From Leifsonia sp. ALI-44-B (GTDB taxonomy: Bacteria > Actinomycetota > Actinomycetes > Actinomycetales > Microbacteriaceae), in the NCBI RefSeq assembly GCF_001984125.1, contig NZ_MTQL01000007.1, positions 1,736,001 to 1,800,000 of the forward strand: a stretch of 64,000 nucleotides of DNA, read 5' to 3'. Below are positions 47,305-56,505 of this stretch, piece after piece (the first letter of the stretch is position 1; every line of letters starts with the position of its first letter). Both the position numbers and the translations under genes were made by a program. The notes beneath the pieces are model-generated. The model was not told the DNA's origin, searched no databases, and saw only the letters and a program-made list of their open reading frames with translations.

Positions 47305-47574
47305 ATGGCTTCCTCGAAGCTGCAGGTCAGCGTCGTCGCCGCCGACCACGAAGTGTGGTCGGGCCAGGCGTCGATGGTGGTCGCGAAGACGGTCGAAGGC
47401 GAGATCGGCATTCTGCCGGGGCACGAGCCGATGCTCGCCGTCCTGGCAGAAGGCCAGGTCCGCGTTACGACCGACAATGGTCAGAAGATCACCGCTGATG
47501 CGTCCGACGGATTCCTGTCCGTCGAGAACAACACGGTGACCGTCGTGGCTGGCAACGCCAGCCTCGTCAAGTAA
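47305..47574 (+). CDS. atpC: ATP synthase F1 subunit epsilon, short form
   Basis: An 89-residue epsilon subunit consisting only of the N-terminal beta-sandwich (LQVSVVAADHEVWSGQA, GEIGILPGHEPMLAVL, SDGFLSVENNTVTVVAG). The E. coli (about 138) and mycobacterial (about 120) proteins continue with a helical C-terminal domain; here a TAA follows the sandwich directly, with no frameshifted remainder. That domain inhibits ATP hydrolysis in other bacteria. AGAAGGAG upstream overlaps the atpD end. Confidence 0.95.
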   Translation: MASSKLQVSVVAADHEVWSGQASMVVAKTVEGEIGILPGHEPMLAVLAEGQVRVTTDNGQKITADASDGFLSVENNTVTVVAGNASLVK

Positions 47575-47602
47575 CTCTTCCTCTCTTCACCGCGTACGCC
47601 CC

Positions 47603-48379
47603 GTGCTTGTCATCCTGCCTCCGTCTGAGACGAAGCGGGATGGCGGCACGGGGCGTTCGTCATATCTAGAGGAACTGCGGTTCCCGGCGTTGACGCCTTA
47701 TCGGCAGTCGCTCATCGAGCAACTGGCCGACCTCGCGACCGACCCGGAAGCATCCATGAAGGCCCTGAAGATCAGCGCCCGACAGATGGGGGAGATCGAG
47801 CGCAACCGCGCCCTGCATAGTGCGGCGGTGATGCCCGCCATCGACCGTTACACGGGTGTTCTCTTCGACGCGCTCGACGCAACGACGCTAGCGCCAGCAG
47901 AACGCGCGTTCGCCCACGAGCACGTCGTCGTTCACTCGTCGCTCTTCGGCCCGGTCGGCGCGCTCGACCCGATCCCCGCCTATCGCCTCTCCCACAGCTC
48001 TCGCCTGCCCGAGGGCGGGTTGCGGCAACAATGGGGCCGAGGCATCCGGCACGAACTGGCGCAGGTGCCCGGCCTCGTGCTCGACCTGCGCTCGGAGGGG
48101 TATGCCGAGCTTGGGCCCCTCGAGTTGTCATCTGAGCGGCTCTACGTGCGCGTGATGGCCCGCGGCGCCGATGGTGAGACTAGGGCCCTCAACCACTTCA
48201 ACAAGAAGACCAAGGGACTCTTCACACGGGCCCTCCTGCAGAACCAGGTGGCATTCGAGGATATCGACAGGCTGCGCACGTGGGCCGCCGGCGCAGGCTT
48301 CGAGGTGGGCGACCCGTCTTCGGCACATGAAATCGCGCTCATCGCGCCGGCTCGAGAGATGACGCCCGCGGTTTCGTGA
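47603..48379 (+). CDS. yaaA: YaaA-family peroxide stress protein
   Basis: A 258-residue DUF328/UPF0246 protein. Landmarks are the opening LVILPPSETKR, GVLFDALDA, VVVHSSLFGPVGALDPIPAYRLS, and HFNKKTKGLFTRALL. In E. coli YaaA lowers free iron under H2O2 stress and has a DNA-binding fold. GTG start 29 bp after atpC, possibly on the same transcript. The 3' end overlaps the convergent ogt gene by 41 bp. Confidence 0.92.
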   Translation: MLVILPPSETKRDGGTGRSSYLEELRFPALTPYRQSLIEQLADLATDPEASMKALKISARQMGEIERNRALHSAAVMPAIDRYTGVLFDALDATTLAPAERAFAHEHVVVHSSLFGPVGALDPIPAYRLSHSSRLPEGGLRQQWGRGIRHELAQVPGLVLDLRSEGYAELGPLELSSERLYVRVMARGADGETRALNHFNKKTKGLFTRALLQNQVAFEDIDRLRTWAAGAGFEVGDPSSAHEIALIAPAREMTPAVS

Positions 48380-48887
48380 CCTGGAACGGGATGCTCTCGT
48401 GCCGCAGGAGCCACAGCTTGGTGTCGAGCCCCGAGCCGCGGTCGTAGCCGACCGGGTTGCGACGGGTGCCGAGGACGCGGTGACAGGGCACGAGGAGTGG
48501 CACGGGATTGGCCGCTATGGCCGCACCCACCGCGCGGCCGGCGCGCGGAATCCCCACGGCCGAGGCGATCTCTCCGTACGTCATGGTCGAGCCGAACGGG
48601 ATCGACGCGAGCGTTCGCCAGACTGCCTGCTGAAAGGCCGTGCCGGACACCTCGACGTGCAGGTCGAATGACACGCGGTCGCCGTCGAGGAAATCGAGCA
48701 CCTGTTTGGCGGCCCCGCGAATGAACTCGGAGTGCGAGGGGGAGGGCGAGAGCGAAGCGCCGCCGCTCGCGCCCAGGGCCTCGGGGCGCCACGTCACTCG
48801 GCCGATGTCGCAGCTGGTGATGTATTCGCCCTCGGCCTGGAGCGTGATGACGCCCAGGGGCGAGGGAAACGAGATGATTGCCGGCAT
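48339..48887 (-). CDS. ogt: Methylated-DNA-[protein]-cysteine S-methyltransferase
   Basis: Suicide repair protein that takes alkyl groups from O6-methylguanine, 182 residues. The acceptor Cys lies in LLVPCHRVLG (about 135), with FQQAVWRTLASIPFGSTMTYGEIA and GRAVGAAIAANP forming the DNA-binding helix-turn-helix. The C-terminal GLDTKLWLLRHE is typical. Its end overlaps yaaA on the other strand. Confidence 0.95.
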   Translation of the reverse strand: MPAIISFPSPLGVITLQAEGEYITSCDIGRVTWRPEALGASGGASLSPSPSHSEFIRGAAKQVLDFLDGDRVSFDLHVEVSGTAFQQAVWRTLASIPFGSTMTYGEIASAVGIPRAGRAVGAAIAANPVPLLVPCHRVLGTRRNPVGYDRGSGLDTKLWLLRHESIPFQVTKPRASSLEPAR

Positions 48888-49039
48888 GGAGGCTCCGATC
48901 GTTTGTGCGCCCGGGGGAGGGGGCTCACCGTGTGTCCAGAGTAGGGATGGCGGGAGGAGTGTGGGGGAGAGGGCGTGACCTGTGGAGAAATTGATGGCGC
49001 AGCGGGCTGTGGAGAAGAAGGCGTCGTAGGGTGGATGAC

Positions 49040-50017
49040 ATGACCGACATGCTCTACCGTCCTCTTGGCCGCTCCGGATTGATGGTCTCGGCCGTCGGGA
49101 TCGGCTGCAACAACTTCGGGCGAGCAGACACGCTCACCGAAACGCAAGAGGGAACGACATCCGTCGTCGATGCGGCCCTCGAGAGTGGCGTCAACTTCTT
49201 CGATACCGCCGATGTGTACGGCAAGCGTCCGGGGCTCAGCGAAGAACTCCTCGGGCGCGCGCTGGCGGGGCGCCGCGACGACGTCGTGGTGGCCACCAAG
49301 TTCGGGCACGCGACACTCGACGGCGGAATCGCCCAGCCCTGGGCGCGCGGGTCGAGGCGTTACGTGCGGCGTGCGGTCGAAGCATCCCTGCGGCGCCTCG
49401 ATACCGAATGGATCGACCTCTACCAGCTGCACACGCCCGACCCGACGACCCCGATCGACGAGACGCTGAGCGTGCTCGACGACCTCATTACCGAGGGAAA
49501 GGTGCGCTACATCGGCCACTCCAACCTGAGCGGGTGGCAGATCGCCGAAGCCGACTACGAAGCCGTGCTGGGCTCGCATCCCCGTTTCATCTCGGCTCAA
49601 AACGAGTTCAGCCTCATCGTGCGGGACGCCGAACGTGAAGTCCTGCCGGCGGTGCAACGATTCGGGCTCGGCTTCCTGCCCTTCTTCCCGCTCTACAACG
49701 GCCTCTTCACGGGCAAGTTCACGCGCGCGGGCGGCCCCGCCGATTCCCGCATCATGCGCATTCGCAAACACCTGCTCGACAACGCCCCCTGGGATGCCAT
49801 CGAGGCGCTGCAATCCTTCGCCGAGGCCCGCGGGCGCACCCTGCTCGAGGTCACATTCGGCTGGTTGCTGGCTCAGCCCAACCTCTCGAGCGTGATCGCG
49901 GGGGCGACGACGGCCGCGCAGATTCGCGAGAATGCCGCGGCGGGTGTGGCCTGGACGCCGACTCCCACAGAAGTCGCGGAGATCGACCGGCTGTTCCCGG
50001 GCCCGGCGAATTCCTGA
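49040..50017 (+). CDS. Aldo/keto reductase
   Basis: NADPH-dependent carbonyl reductase with a TIM-barrel fold, 325 residues. The catalytic tetrad is visible as Asp and Tyr in FFDTADVYG, Lys in VVATKFGH and His in LYQLHTPDP. The C-terminal NADPH-binding segment reads SSVIAGATTAAQIREN. ATG start after GGGTGGATGAC. It resembles the YghZ/voltage-gated channel beta subunit-like group. Monocistronic; substrate unknown. Confidence 0.93.
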   Translation: MTDMLYRPLGRSGLMVSAVGIGCNNFGRADTLTETQEGTTSVVDAALESGVNFFDTADVYGKRPGLSEELLGRALAGRRDDVVVATKFGHATLDGGIAQPWARGSRRYVRRAVEASLRRLDTEWIDLYQLHTPDPTTPIDETLSVLDDLITEGKVRYIGHSNLSGWQIAEADYEAVLGSHPRFISAQNEFSLIVRDAEREVLPAVQRFGLGFLPFFPLYNGLFTGKFTRAGGPADSRIMRIRKHLLDNAPWDAIEALQSFAEARGRTLLEVTFGWLLAQPNLSSVIAGATTAAQIRENAAAGVAWTPTPTEVAEIDRLFPGPANS

Positions 50018-50035
50018 CCCGAGCCACGGCCGCGC

Positions 50036-50644
50036 TCAGCTGTTGAGCACGGCCAGAGCCGCGTTCAGCGTCGTCGCGAAGAGCACCCACGCCCAATAGG
50101 GGATGAGCATCACGGCCGACACCTTCCTGATCGGCCAGAACCGCAGCATCGTGATCAGCACGGCGATGTCGAGCAGCACGATGATGGCGAGTGCGAGCCA
50201 CAGCGCGGCGGGGCCCATGACCGGGTACAGGCCGAAGAAGACCGGTGTCCAGATGCTGTTGAGCACGAGCTGCACCACATACGCCACCAAAGCGGGCCGC
50301 GTGTCGACGCTGTAGCGTCGCCGCCACACGAGCCAGGCGGCCACCGACATGAGCACGTAGAGAACGGTCCACACGGGGCCGAACAAGAAGTTGGGCGGGT
50401 TCCACGGCGCCTTCTCGGCGGTGGCATACCATCCGTCGACGTTGCCGGCCGTGCCGATGGAGCCGATCGCCGCCACCGCAAACGAGATTGCGATGAACAC
50501 GATCAGCATCAGGATGTCGCGGCCCAGGCTCGTGGCCCGCCGCGGGTTCGCGCCAGACCCGGTCGCGCCGTCGCGGGGATCGTGGCTCTCGTGGCCATCA
50601 CGGGCGTCGCGGCGGTTATGGTCGACGCGGTTGTCGTCTGTCAT
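50036..50644 (-). CDS. TspO/MBR family protein
   Basis: Five-helix membrane protein related to the mitochondrial translocator protein, 202 residues. The aromatic-rich core reads WYATAEKAPWNPPNFLFGPVWTVLY, then LNSIWTPVFFGL and IPYWAWVLFATTLN. A polar Asp/Arg-rich cytoplasmic N-terminus of about 40 residues is an addition to the usual family. AGGAGGC precedes the ATG. TspO proteins bind porphyrins and act in stress responses. An operator-like palindrome lies just upstream. Confidence 0.93.
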   Translation of the reverse strand: MTDDNRVDHNRRDARDGHESHDPRDGATGSGANPRRATSLGRDILMLIVFIAISFAVAAIGSIGTAGNVDGWYATAEKAPWNPPNFLFGPVWTVLYVLMSVAAWLVWRRRYSVDTRPALVAYVVQLVLNSIWTPVFFGLYPVMGPAALWLALAIIVLLDIAVLITMLRFWPIRKVSAVMLIPYWAWVLFATTLNAALAVLNS

Positions 50645-50675
50645 GATGCTGCCTCCTCGATATCGTCCCCCCAAC

Positions 50676-50695
50676 TTAGTAAGCTGGCTGACTAA
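50676..50695. promoter_or_regulatory. MarR/TetR-like palindromic operator upstream of tspO
   Basis: TTAGTAAGCTGGCTGACTAA is symmetric at 16 of 20 positions (TTAGT-AGC/GCT-ACTAA). It lies 32-51 bp before the tspO start, where it would cover a TACTAA -10 on the minus strand. A repressor site for tspO is likely; no regulator gene is adjacent. Confidence 0.6.
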
Positions 50696-50796
50696 TGTGA
50701 AGGGCTTGAAGTGGCGCGCGCCGTATGCCACTGAGATCGGCTCAGAGACACTAGACTTTTGCACACTGCCTTGTTCCCCTGCCGAAAGGACCCCGG

Positions 50797-51576
50797 GTGA
50801 CCGACATCGACGTGCGAACCGGTTCGGGCGCTGTCGACCTCTCCGACGGGCGCACGCTGTCCCTCAACTGGGCCGCCGTCACCGACACCGGTCGCAAACG
50901 CCAGGTCAACCAAGACGCACTCATCGTCGAGCTGCCCGTCTTCGCCGTTGCCGACGGCATGGGTGGCCACGACGCCGGCGAGGTCGCGAGCGCGGCCGTC
51001 GTCGAACGCTTCCGCGGGCTGGTGGCAGAAGGCAAACACGTCGATCGCGAGACCATCGAAGAGGCTCTGCGCGACGCCGTCGAGGACATGTTCAACCAGG
51101 TCGGTCAGAGCGACCTCGGCACGGGCACGACCGTGACCGGGCTCATGCTCGCCAGCACGCCGACCCCCGGCTGGACCGTGTTCAACATCGGCGACTCGCG
51201 GGTCTACCGGCTGCTGGGGGATGAGCTCATCCAGGTCACGCTCGATCACTCGGTCGTGCAAGAACTTATCGCCATCGGCGCCATCACGCCCGACGAGGCT
51301 GAGACGCACCCGCACGGCAACGTCATCACGCGCGCGGTGGGTTTCACCGAAGACCCGGTTCCCGACTACACGGATGTCCCGGCCACCTCGGGCGCGCGCT
51401 GGCTCGTCTGTTCCGACGGGCTCACGAAAGAGCTGACCGACTACGGTCTGCAGCATTTCCTCATGCGCGCCGAATCGCCGAAAGAGGCTGTCGAACTCAT
51501 GGTCACGGCCGCACTCGACAACGGCGGCCGTGACAACGTGTCGGCCATCGTCCTCGACGAGCTCATCACGCCGTAG
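50797..51576 (+). CDS. PP2C-family serine/threonine protein phosphatase
   Basis: Metal-dependent phosphatase of 259 residues. Catalytic motifs are in order: RQVNQDAL, ADGMGGHDAGEVAS, NIGDSRVYRL, VCSDGLTKEL and GGRDNVSAIVLD. There is no membrane helix, so it is cytosolic, unlike PstP of the pkn locus. GTG start after GAAAGGACCCCGG. No kinase gene is adjacent; it probably opposes a Ser/Thr kinase encoded elsewhere. Confidence 0.94.
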   Translation: MTDIDVRTGSGAVDLSDGRTLSLNWAAVTDTGRKRQVNQDALIVELPVFAVADGMGGHDAGEVASAAVVERFRGLVAEGKHVDRETIEEALRDAVEDMFNQVGQSDLGTGTTVTGLMLASTPTPGWTVFNIGDSRVYRLLGDELIQVTLDHSVVQELIAIGAITPDEAETHPHGNVITRAVGFTEDPVPDYTDVPATSGARWLVCSDGLTKELTDYGLQHFLMRAESPKEAVELMVTAALDNGGRDNVSAIVLDELITP

Positions 51577-51595
51577 CGAGCCGGGGGCCGAGCGC

Positions 51596-51667
51596 GACGC
51601 GCTGACTGCACGGCGCCGGGACGCGCTGACTGCACAGCGCCGCGACGCGCTGACTGCACAGCGCGGC
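51596..51667. repeat. 24-bp tandem repeat between convergent genes
   Basis: Three units of GACGCGCTGACTGCACnGCG plus four bases lie head to tail with exactly 24-bp spacing and only two or three differences. They fill the gap between the PP2C and asparaginase stop codons. No promoter or gene is visible there. Confidence 0.85.
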
Positions 51668-51693
51668 GTGCCGACCGGGCAACCGCTCGCCCG

Positions 51694-52701
51694 TTAGAGG
51701 CCGGGCGACACCTGGATCATGCCGACCGGCTGGCCGCCGCCCAGAACCTCGAGGTGCAGCTGCGGCAGCAGGTCGTCGACGTCGTTCTGGCTGAGCGCGC
51801 CCGCATCGGTCAGCAGTCGCAGGGCCACGACCGTGGCCGCGCGTAGGCTGCCGTCGAGAATCTTCGCCGCGACCGTGGTGCCGTCGGGGGCCGCCATGAC
51901 CATGACGCCCTCGGCGCCGAGCTTCGCCAGCACACCCAGGCGGTCGATGACGAGCGTGTTGTCACGGCCGACCCCGTCGAGCGCCCAGCCATCCGCCAAC
52001 ACGGCCTGCGTCAAGATGCCAGCGTTGCGGTACAGCGCGAAGGGTGAGGTGGGCGAGGAGGTGCGCACACGGCCGATGCCGCGCGCGAGACCCGCGAGAC
52101 TGATGGCGTGCACGGGCGCCCCGCATCCGTCGACCGCCGTGGCCTGCGGCTTCTCGCCCGTGAAACGCTCGATCACGTCGAGGATGGCGCGCTGCAACGG
52201 GTGGTCCACGTCGAGGTAGGTATCGATGGGCCACCCATTGGTGGCGCACGCGAGCAGCATGGCGGCGTGTTTGCCCGAGCAGTTCATGTAGACGGGGGAG
52301 GGGCCGCTGCCGTCGCGCACCAGCTCGTCGCGCGCTGCCCGGTCGGCCGGCCAATCGGCGGGGCACTGCAGCGCATCTTCGGTGAGACCGGCCTGGGCCA
52401 GGATGCTGCGCACCACCGATACGTGGCGCTGCGTGCCCGCATGGCTCGCCGTCGCCAGCACGGCGGCCGCACCGCGCAGGCCCACCCCCGCGTTCATGAC
52501 GGCGATGGCCTGGAACGGCTTGAGGGTGGAGCGCGGGATCACGGGCGCCTGCGGTTCGCCGATCTCGCGGATGACGTCGGCGTGCTGGTCGATGACGATC
52601 GCCGAACCCAGGTGCCGCGACTCGACGAAGCCGTTGCGCACGACCACCGCGAGCTCTCGGGCGGAGGATGCGGGGAAGGTTTCTGCGGTGATCTCTGACA
52701 C
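51694..52701 (-). CDS. L-asparaginase II family protein
   Basis: A 335-residue protein of the bacterial/actinobacterial asparaginase II family (different from the E. coli AnsA/AnsB fold). Landmarks are RNGFVESRHLGSAIVID, IPRSTLKPFQA (candidate nucleophile region), NCSGKHAAMLLAC and AVDGCGAPVHAISL. GTG start with GGAGAA nine bases upstream. Expected role is hydrolysis of asparagine to aspartate in the cytoplasm. It is divergent from the OsmC gene. Confidence 0.92.
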   Translation of the reverse strand: MSEITAETFPASSARELAVVVRNGFVESRHLGSAIVIDQHADVIREIGEPQAPVIPRSTLKPFQAIAVMNAGVGLRGAAAVLATASHAGTQRHVSVVRSILAQAGLTEDALQCPADWPADRAARDELVRDGSGPSPVYMNCSGKHAAMLLACATNGWPIDTYLDVDHPLQRAILDVIERFTGEKPQATAVDGCGAPVHAISLAGLARGIGRVRTSSPTSPFALYRNAGILTQAVLADGWALDGVGRDNTLVIDRLGVLAKLGAEGVMVMAAPDGTTVAAKILDGSLRAATVVALRLLTDAGALSQNDVDDLLPQLHLEVLGGGQPVGMIQVSPGL

Positions 52702-52796
52702 GTGTTGGTTCTCCGTTTTTCTGCGGCGCCCGACGCTCCGCCGCAACAAGCGTAGCGGGCCGGGCGCACGCGCGCTGAGCGTGGCAGACTGGGGGA

Positions 52797-53273
52797 ATGA
52801 CCGGTCCCGAGCATGTGTACACGATCAGCGCCGAGTGGACGGGTAACACCGGAACGGGCACGTCGAGCTATCGCGAGTACAGCCGCGACCTCACGGTGCG
52901 CGCCTCGGGAAAACCCGACATCCTGGGCTCTGCCGACGTCCCCTTCCGCGGCGATCCGGCACGCTGGAACCCCGAAGAGCTGCTGCTCGCAGCCCTCGCG
53001 CAATGCCACATGCTGTCCTACCTCTACGTCGTCACGACGGTCGGCGTCGTCGTCACCGACTACCGTGACGAAGCCCTCGGCACGATGGTCGAAGACGGTC
53101 AGGCCGGTGGCGAATTCACGCAGGTCATGCTGCGTCCCGTGGTGACGGTGGCCGACGCATCCATGGTGGATGCCGCGCGCACGGCGCACAAGCGCGCCTC
53201 AGAACTCTGCTTCATCGCGCGTTCGATGAACTTCCCCGTGCTGCACGAACCCGAGATCCGCGTCGCGTCCTAG
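52797..53273 (+). CDS. OsmC family peroxiredoxin-like protein
   Basis: A 158-residue OsmC/Ohr-fold protein. The two redox Cys residues are visible in LAALAQCHMLSYLY and RASELCFIARSMN, the positions used for organic hydroperoxide reduction. ATG start. Monocistronic, divergent from the asparaginase. The YjfD/YhfA-type OsmC subgroup is likelier than Ohr. The natural substrate is not shown. Confidence 0.92.
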   Translation: MTGPEHVYTISAEWTGNTGTGTSSYREYSRDLTVRASGKPDILGSADVPFRGDPARWNPEELLLAALAQCHMLSYLYVVTTVGVVVTDYRDEALGTMVEDGQAGGEFTQVMLRPVVTVADASMVDAARTAHKRASELCFIARSMNFPVLHEPEIRVAS

Positions 53274-53291
53274 GGGCCTGTTCCGCGCGGG

Positions 53292-54056
53292 CTAGAACCG
53301 CTCGCGTCGCAGGATGTTGCGCTTGAACTTCTCCATGGCGTCGGCCGGGGGAGACTCGTTATAGGCGTGTGCCAGCTCCTGGCCCGTCAGGGCGTGGATG
53401 GCGGCCATGATCTCGTCGGTCGCGGCTCGTCTCGCGCGTCCGCTCGTCGCGGGCCCGTGGTGCGACACGTCAATGGGCTCGCCGAAGATGACACTCACCT
53501 TCTTGAGCTTCGGCATCTTGGTGCCGACAGGCATGAGTTCGTCGGTGCCGATGAGACCGACGGGGACGACGGGGGCACCGGTCGAGAGCGCGAGCCAGGC
53601 GACACCCGTGCGGCCGCGGTATAGCCGGCCGTCGAGCGAGCGCGTGCCCTCGGGGTAGATAGCGAAGGCGCTCTCGGATTCGAGGATCTTCTTGCCCTCG
53701 TCGAGCGCCTCCTGGGCGGCCGCTCCCGCACCTCGGCGCACGGCGACGGCGCCGATGGACTCGAAGAAGACTCGAGACATCCACCCCTTTGCCCCGGTGC
53801 CCTCGAAATAGGTCGACTTGGCCAGGAACTGCACGCGCCGCGGCGTGACGACGGGGATGGCGATGCTGTCGATGAACGACTGGTGGTTGCTGGCCAGGAT
53901 CACCCGACCGGTGCGCGGCACGTTCTTGCGCCCCACGACTTTCGGGCGGTAGATGAGGCGCGCGATGGGCATGAGCACGAGGCGCCCGAGCGCATAGACG
54001 GGGCCCGACGACGACGCGACATCGGCGGTTTCTCGTGTTTCTTCCTCGGCTGGCAC
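53292..54056 (-). CDS. 1-acyl-sn-glycerol-3-phosphate acyltransferase (PlsC family)
   Basis: Membrane-bound acyltransferase forming phosphatidic acid or a related lipid, 254 residues. Catalytic NHQSFID (H-x4-D, about 54-60), FFESIGAVAVRRG, and the substrate motif YPEGTRS (about 135) are present. The start is uncertain: the GTG chosen has a weak ribosome-binding site. A C-terminal basic tail (EKFKRNILRRERF) may bind membrane. Convergent with the OsmC gene and divergent from the FKBP gene. Confidence 0.92.
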   Translation of the reverse strand: MPAEEETRETADVASSSGPVYALGRLVLMPIARLIYRPKVVGRKNVPRTGRVILASNHQSFIDSIAIPVVTPRRVQFLAKSTYFEGTGAKGWMSRVFFESIGAVAVRRGAGAAAQEALDEGKKILESESAFAIYPEGTRSLDGRLYRGRTGVAWLALSTGAPVVPVGLIGTDELMPVGTKMPKLKKVSVIFGEPIDVSHHGPATSGRARRAATDEIMAAIHALTGQELAHAYNESPPADAMEKFKRNILRRERF

Positions 54057-54217
54057 GCAGATGAGGCTACAGGGCAAGACATTCCACGGCCGGAATGGTC
54101 CGGTCGTCAGCGTGTTGCCCACCAGGCGGCATGGATGATCTGAGCCCGATCGCGTGCGGCAATACACACTTTCGTCGGGCAGACTGGTCCCATTCCCCTT
54201 CAACGAAAGTGATCGTC

Positions 54218-55195
54218 GTGCAGAAACGTGTTCCCGCGCTGTTGGCCGCTGCCGCAGCATCCGCCCTGCTGTTGAGCGCATGTTCGGGCGGCGCCAGCCC
54301 CACCAGCACGCCGTCGGCCTCGTCGAGCGCCGCGGCCACCGCGTCGCCCTGCAAGGACACGCCGTCGGGCAGCGAAGTCGAATCGGTCAAGGTTTCGGGC
54401 AACCTGGGCGAGGCGCCCACGGTCGAGATCCCCGCGCCGCTGGCCATCGACGCCACGCAGCGCACCCTGGCGATCACGGGCACGGGTGACGAGACGAAGA
54501 CGGGCGACACCGTCGAGGTGTCGATCACCATGTACAACGCCCAGACGGGTGCCGAAGTCGCGCCCATGCAGAAGGCCGCCGCCACGGTCGACGACACGCA
54601 GTTCCTGCCCGGCTTCGTGCGCGCCATCGAGTGCGTTCCGGTCGGCTCGCGCGTGGTCGCCCTGGTCGACTCGGCCGACGCCTTCGGCACGACCGGCTCG
54701 AGCGACAGTGCCGTCAAGGCCGGTGAAGACGTCGTCATCGTGGCCGACATCCTGAGCATCACCCCCGACCGCGCCACGGGAGAACCGCAGCCCGAGGTCG
54801 AGGGCATGCCCAAGGTCACGCTCGACGACGACGGTCGCCCCACCGTCACGATCCCCGACACCGAGGCGCCGAAAGACCTGAAGCTCGCCGTGCTGAAGCA
54901 GGGCGACGGTGAAGAGGTGCAAGAGGGCGACACGGTCTCTGTGCAATACCAGGGCACCAACTGGACCACCGGCAAGGTGTTCGACGAGAGCTGGGGCAAG
55001 CAGATCGCGTCGTTCCAGACCACGGGCGTCGTGAAGGGCTTCTCGCAAGCCCTCGTGGGCCAAAAGGTCGGCTCGCAGGTCATCGTCGTCATCCCGCCGG
55101 CGCTCGGTTACGGTGATGCCGGCCAGCCCAGCGCGGGCATCGGCGGCACCGACGACCTCGTCTTCGTGATCGACATCCTGCAGACCTCGCGCTAA
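54218..55195 (+). CDS. FKBP-type peptidyl-prolyl isomerase lipoprotein
   Basis: Secreted, lipid-anchored foldase of 325 residues. The signal peptide ends in lipobox LSAC (Cys about 22) and a Ser/Ala/Thr linker follows. The C-terminal FKBP domain is complete (about 225-325: [44 protein letters not shown]). A second FKBP-like repeat precedes it ([37 protein letters not shown]) but lacks the usual GYG end, so it may be inactive. The start could be nine bases upstream. Confidence 0.92.
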   Translation: MQKRVPALLAAAAASALLLSACSGGASPTSTPSASSSAAATASPCKDTPSGSEVESVKVSGNLGEAPTVEIPAPLAIDATQRTLAITGTGDETKTGDTVEVSITMYNAQTGAEVAPMQKAAATVDDTQFLPGFVRAIECVPVGSRVVALVDSADAFGTTGSSDSAVKAGEDVVIVADILSITPDRATGEPQPEVEGMPKVTLDDDGRPTVTIPDTEAPKDLKLAVLKQGDGEEVQEGDTVSVQYQGTNWTTGKVFDESWGKQIASFQTTGVVKGFSQALVGQKVGSQVIVVIPPALGYGDAGQPSAGIGGTDDLVFVIDILQTSR

Positions 55196-55224
55196 ACGGT
55201 TCTGCTGCCCGTTCTTGGCTGCTC

Positions 55225-55260
55225 GCGACGCCCCGGATGCCGACAGGCCCGGGGCGTCGC
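55225..55260 (+). terminator. Hairpin terminator after the FKBP gene
   Basis: GCGACGCCCCGG and CCGGGGCGTCGC pair as a perfect 12-bp stem with a 12-nt loop, 29 bp after the stop. No strong T-run follows. Confidence 0.8.
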
Positions 55261-55353
55261 CTCGTTCACGGGTTAGGGCCTGCCCGCTTCTCTGCGAGCG
55301 TCCACACCCGGGCAGAGGTCGTGCTTCCGGCCCGCCGGGCTAGGGTGGACAGC

Positions 55354-56448
55354 ATGCGACGCGTCATCATCCTCGGCAGCAGCGGTTCGATCGGCACCCA
55401 GGCGCTCGACGTCATACGAGCCAATCCCGAGAAGTTCGAGATCGTCGGCCTCGGCACGGGCACCAACGCCGCCGTGCTGGCCGAGCAGGCCGAGGCCTTC
55501 GGGGTCGAGCACACGGCGCTCGGGGCCGCCGAAGCCGAGCAATTGGTGCGGGATGTCGACGCCGACGTCGTCATCAACGGCATCACGGGTTCGATCGGCC
55601 TCGGCCCGACCCTCGCCACACTTCGCGCGGGAAAGCAGCTCGCGCTCGCCAACAAGGAATCCCTCATCGTCGGCGGCGACCTCGTGAAGCAGCTCGCCGC
55701 GCCTGGCCAGATCGTGCCCGTCGATTCAGAGCACTCGGCCATCGCCCAGGCCCTGCGCTCGGGCTCGGCGGCCGAGGTGCGACGACTCGTGCTCACGGCA
55801 TCCGGTGGCCCCTTCCGCGGGCGCACGCGATCGTCGCTCGCCGATGTGACGCCTCAGGAAGCCCTCGCGCACCCCACCTGGGACATGGGGCTCATGGTCA
55901 CCACGAACTCGTCGACCCTCGTCAATAAGGGCCTCGAAGTGATTGAGGCTCACCTTCTCTTCGACGTGGCCTACGAAGACATCGCCGTGACCGTGCATCC
56001 GCAATCGATCGTGCACTCGATGGTCGAGTTCGTGGATGGTTCCACCATCGCCCAGGCCTCTCCGCCCGATATGCGTCTGCCCATCTCGCTCGGCCTGGAC
56101 TGGCCCAACCGCGTCTCGGGCGTCGGCACGCCGCTCGATTGGACGACGGCGCAGAGCTGGACGTTCGAACCGCTCGACGACGAGGCCTTCCCTGCCGTGT
56201 CGCTGGCCAAGAAGGTCGGGCGCGCCGGGGGGACCTACCCAGCCGTCTTCAACGCGGCCAACGAACAGGCCGTGCTCGCGTTCCATGACGGGCGCATCGG
56301 CTATCTCGACATCCTCGACACGGTCAACCAGGTCGTCGACGAGCACGACGAGGTCGACACACTCACGCTCGAGTCCCTGGCCGCCGTCGAGATCGACGCC
56401 CGCCGGGCAGCGGATGCCGTCATCGCCCGCCGCAGCACGCGCGGCTAA
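55354..56448 (+). CDS. dxr: 1-deoxy-D-xylulose 5-phosphate reductoisomerase
   Basis: Second enzyme of the MEP isoprenoid pathway, making MEP from DXP with NADPH, 364 residues. NADPH motif [14 protein letters not shown], then [22 protein letters not shown] (metal/substrate site), TASGGPFRG and [16 protein letters not shown] start after AGGGTGG. The site-2 protease gene and ispG follow within 8 kb, as in the mycobacterial dxr-rip1-ispG order, but here a MurE-like gene and a two-component system are added. Confidence 0.97.
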   Translation: MRRVIILGSSGSIGTQALDVIRANPEKFEIVGLGTGTNAAVLAEQAEAFGVEHTALGAAEAEQLVRDVDADVVINGITGSIGLGPTLATLRAGKQLALANKESLIVGGDLVKQLAAPGQIVPVDSEHSAIAQALRSGSAAEVRRLVLTASGGPFRGRTRSSLADVTPQEALAHPTWDMGLMVTTNSSTLVNKGLEVIEAHLLFDVAYEDIAVTVHPQSIVHSMVEFVDGSTIAQASPPDMRLPISLGLDWPNRVSGVGTPLDWTTAQSWTFEPLDDEAFPAVSLAKKVGRAGGTYPAVFNAANEQAVLAFHDGRIGYLDILDTVNQVVDEHDEVDTLTLESLAAVEIDARRAADAVIARRSTRG

Positions 56449-56505
56449 CCCGAGCGTCGAGCGAGCGCTCGCGGAATCATCCCTTGGCAGGCCCGGCAGC
56501 GCAGC

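Noticed and set aside
56449-56505. Short CGAGCG/CGCTCG hairpin between dxr and the MurE-like gene
   Set aside because: A 6-bp stem with a 2-nt loop is sterically poor and not distinguishable from background.
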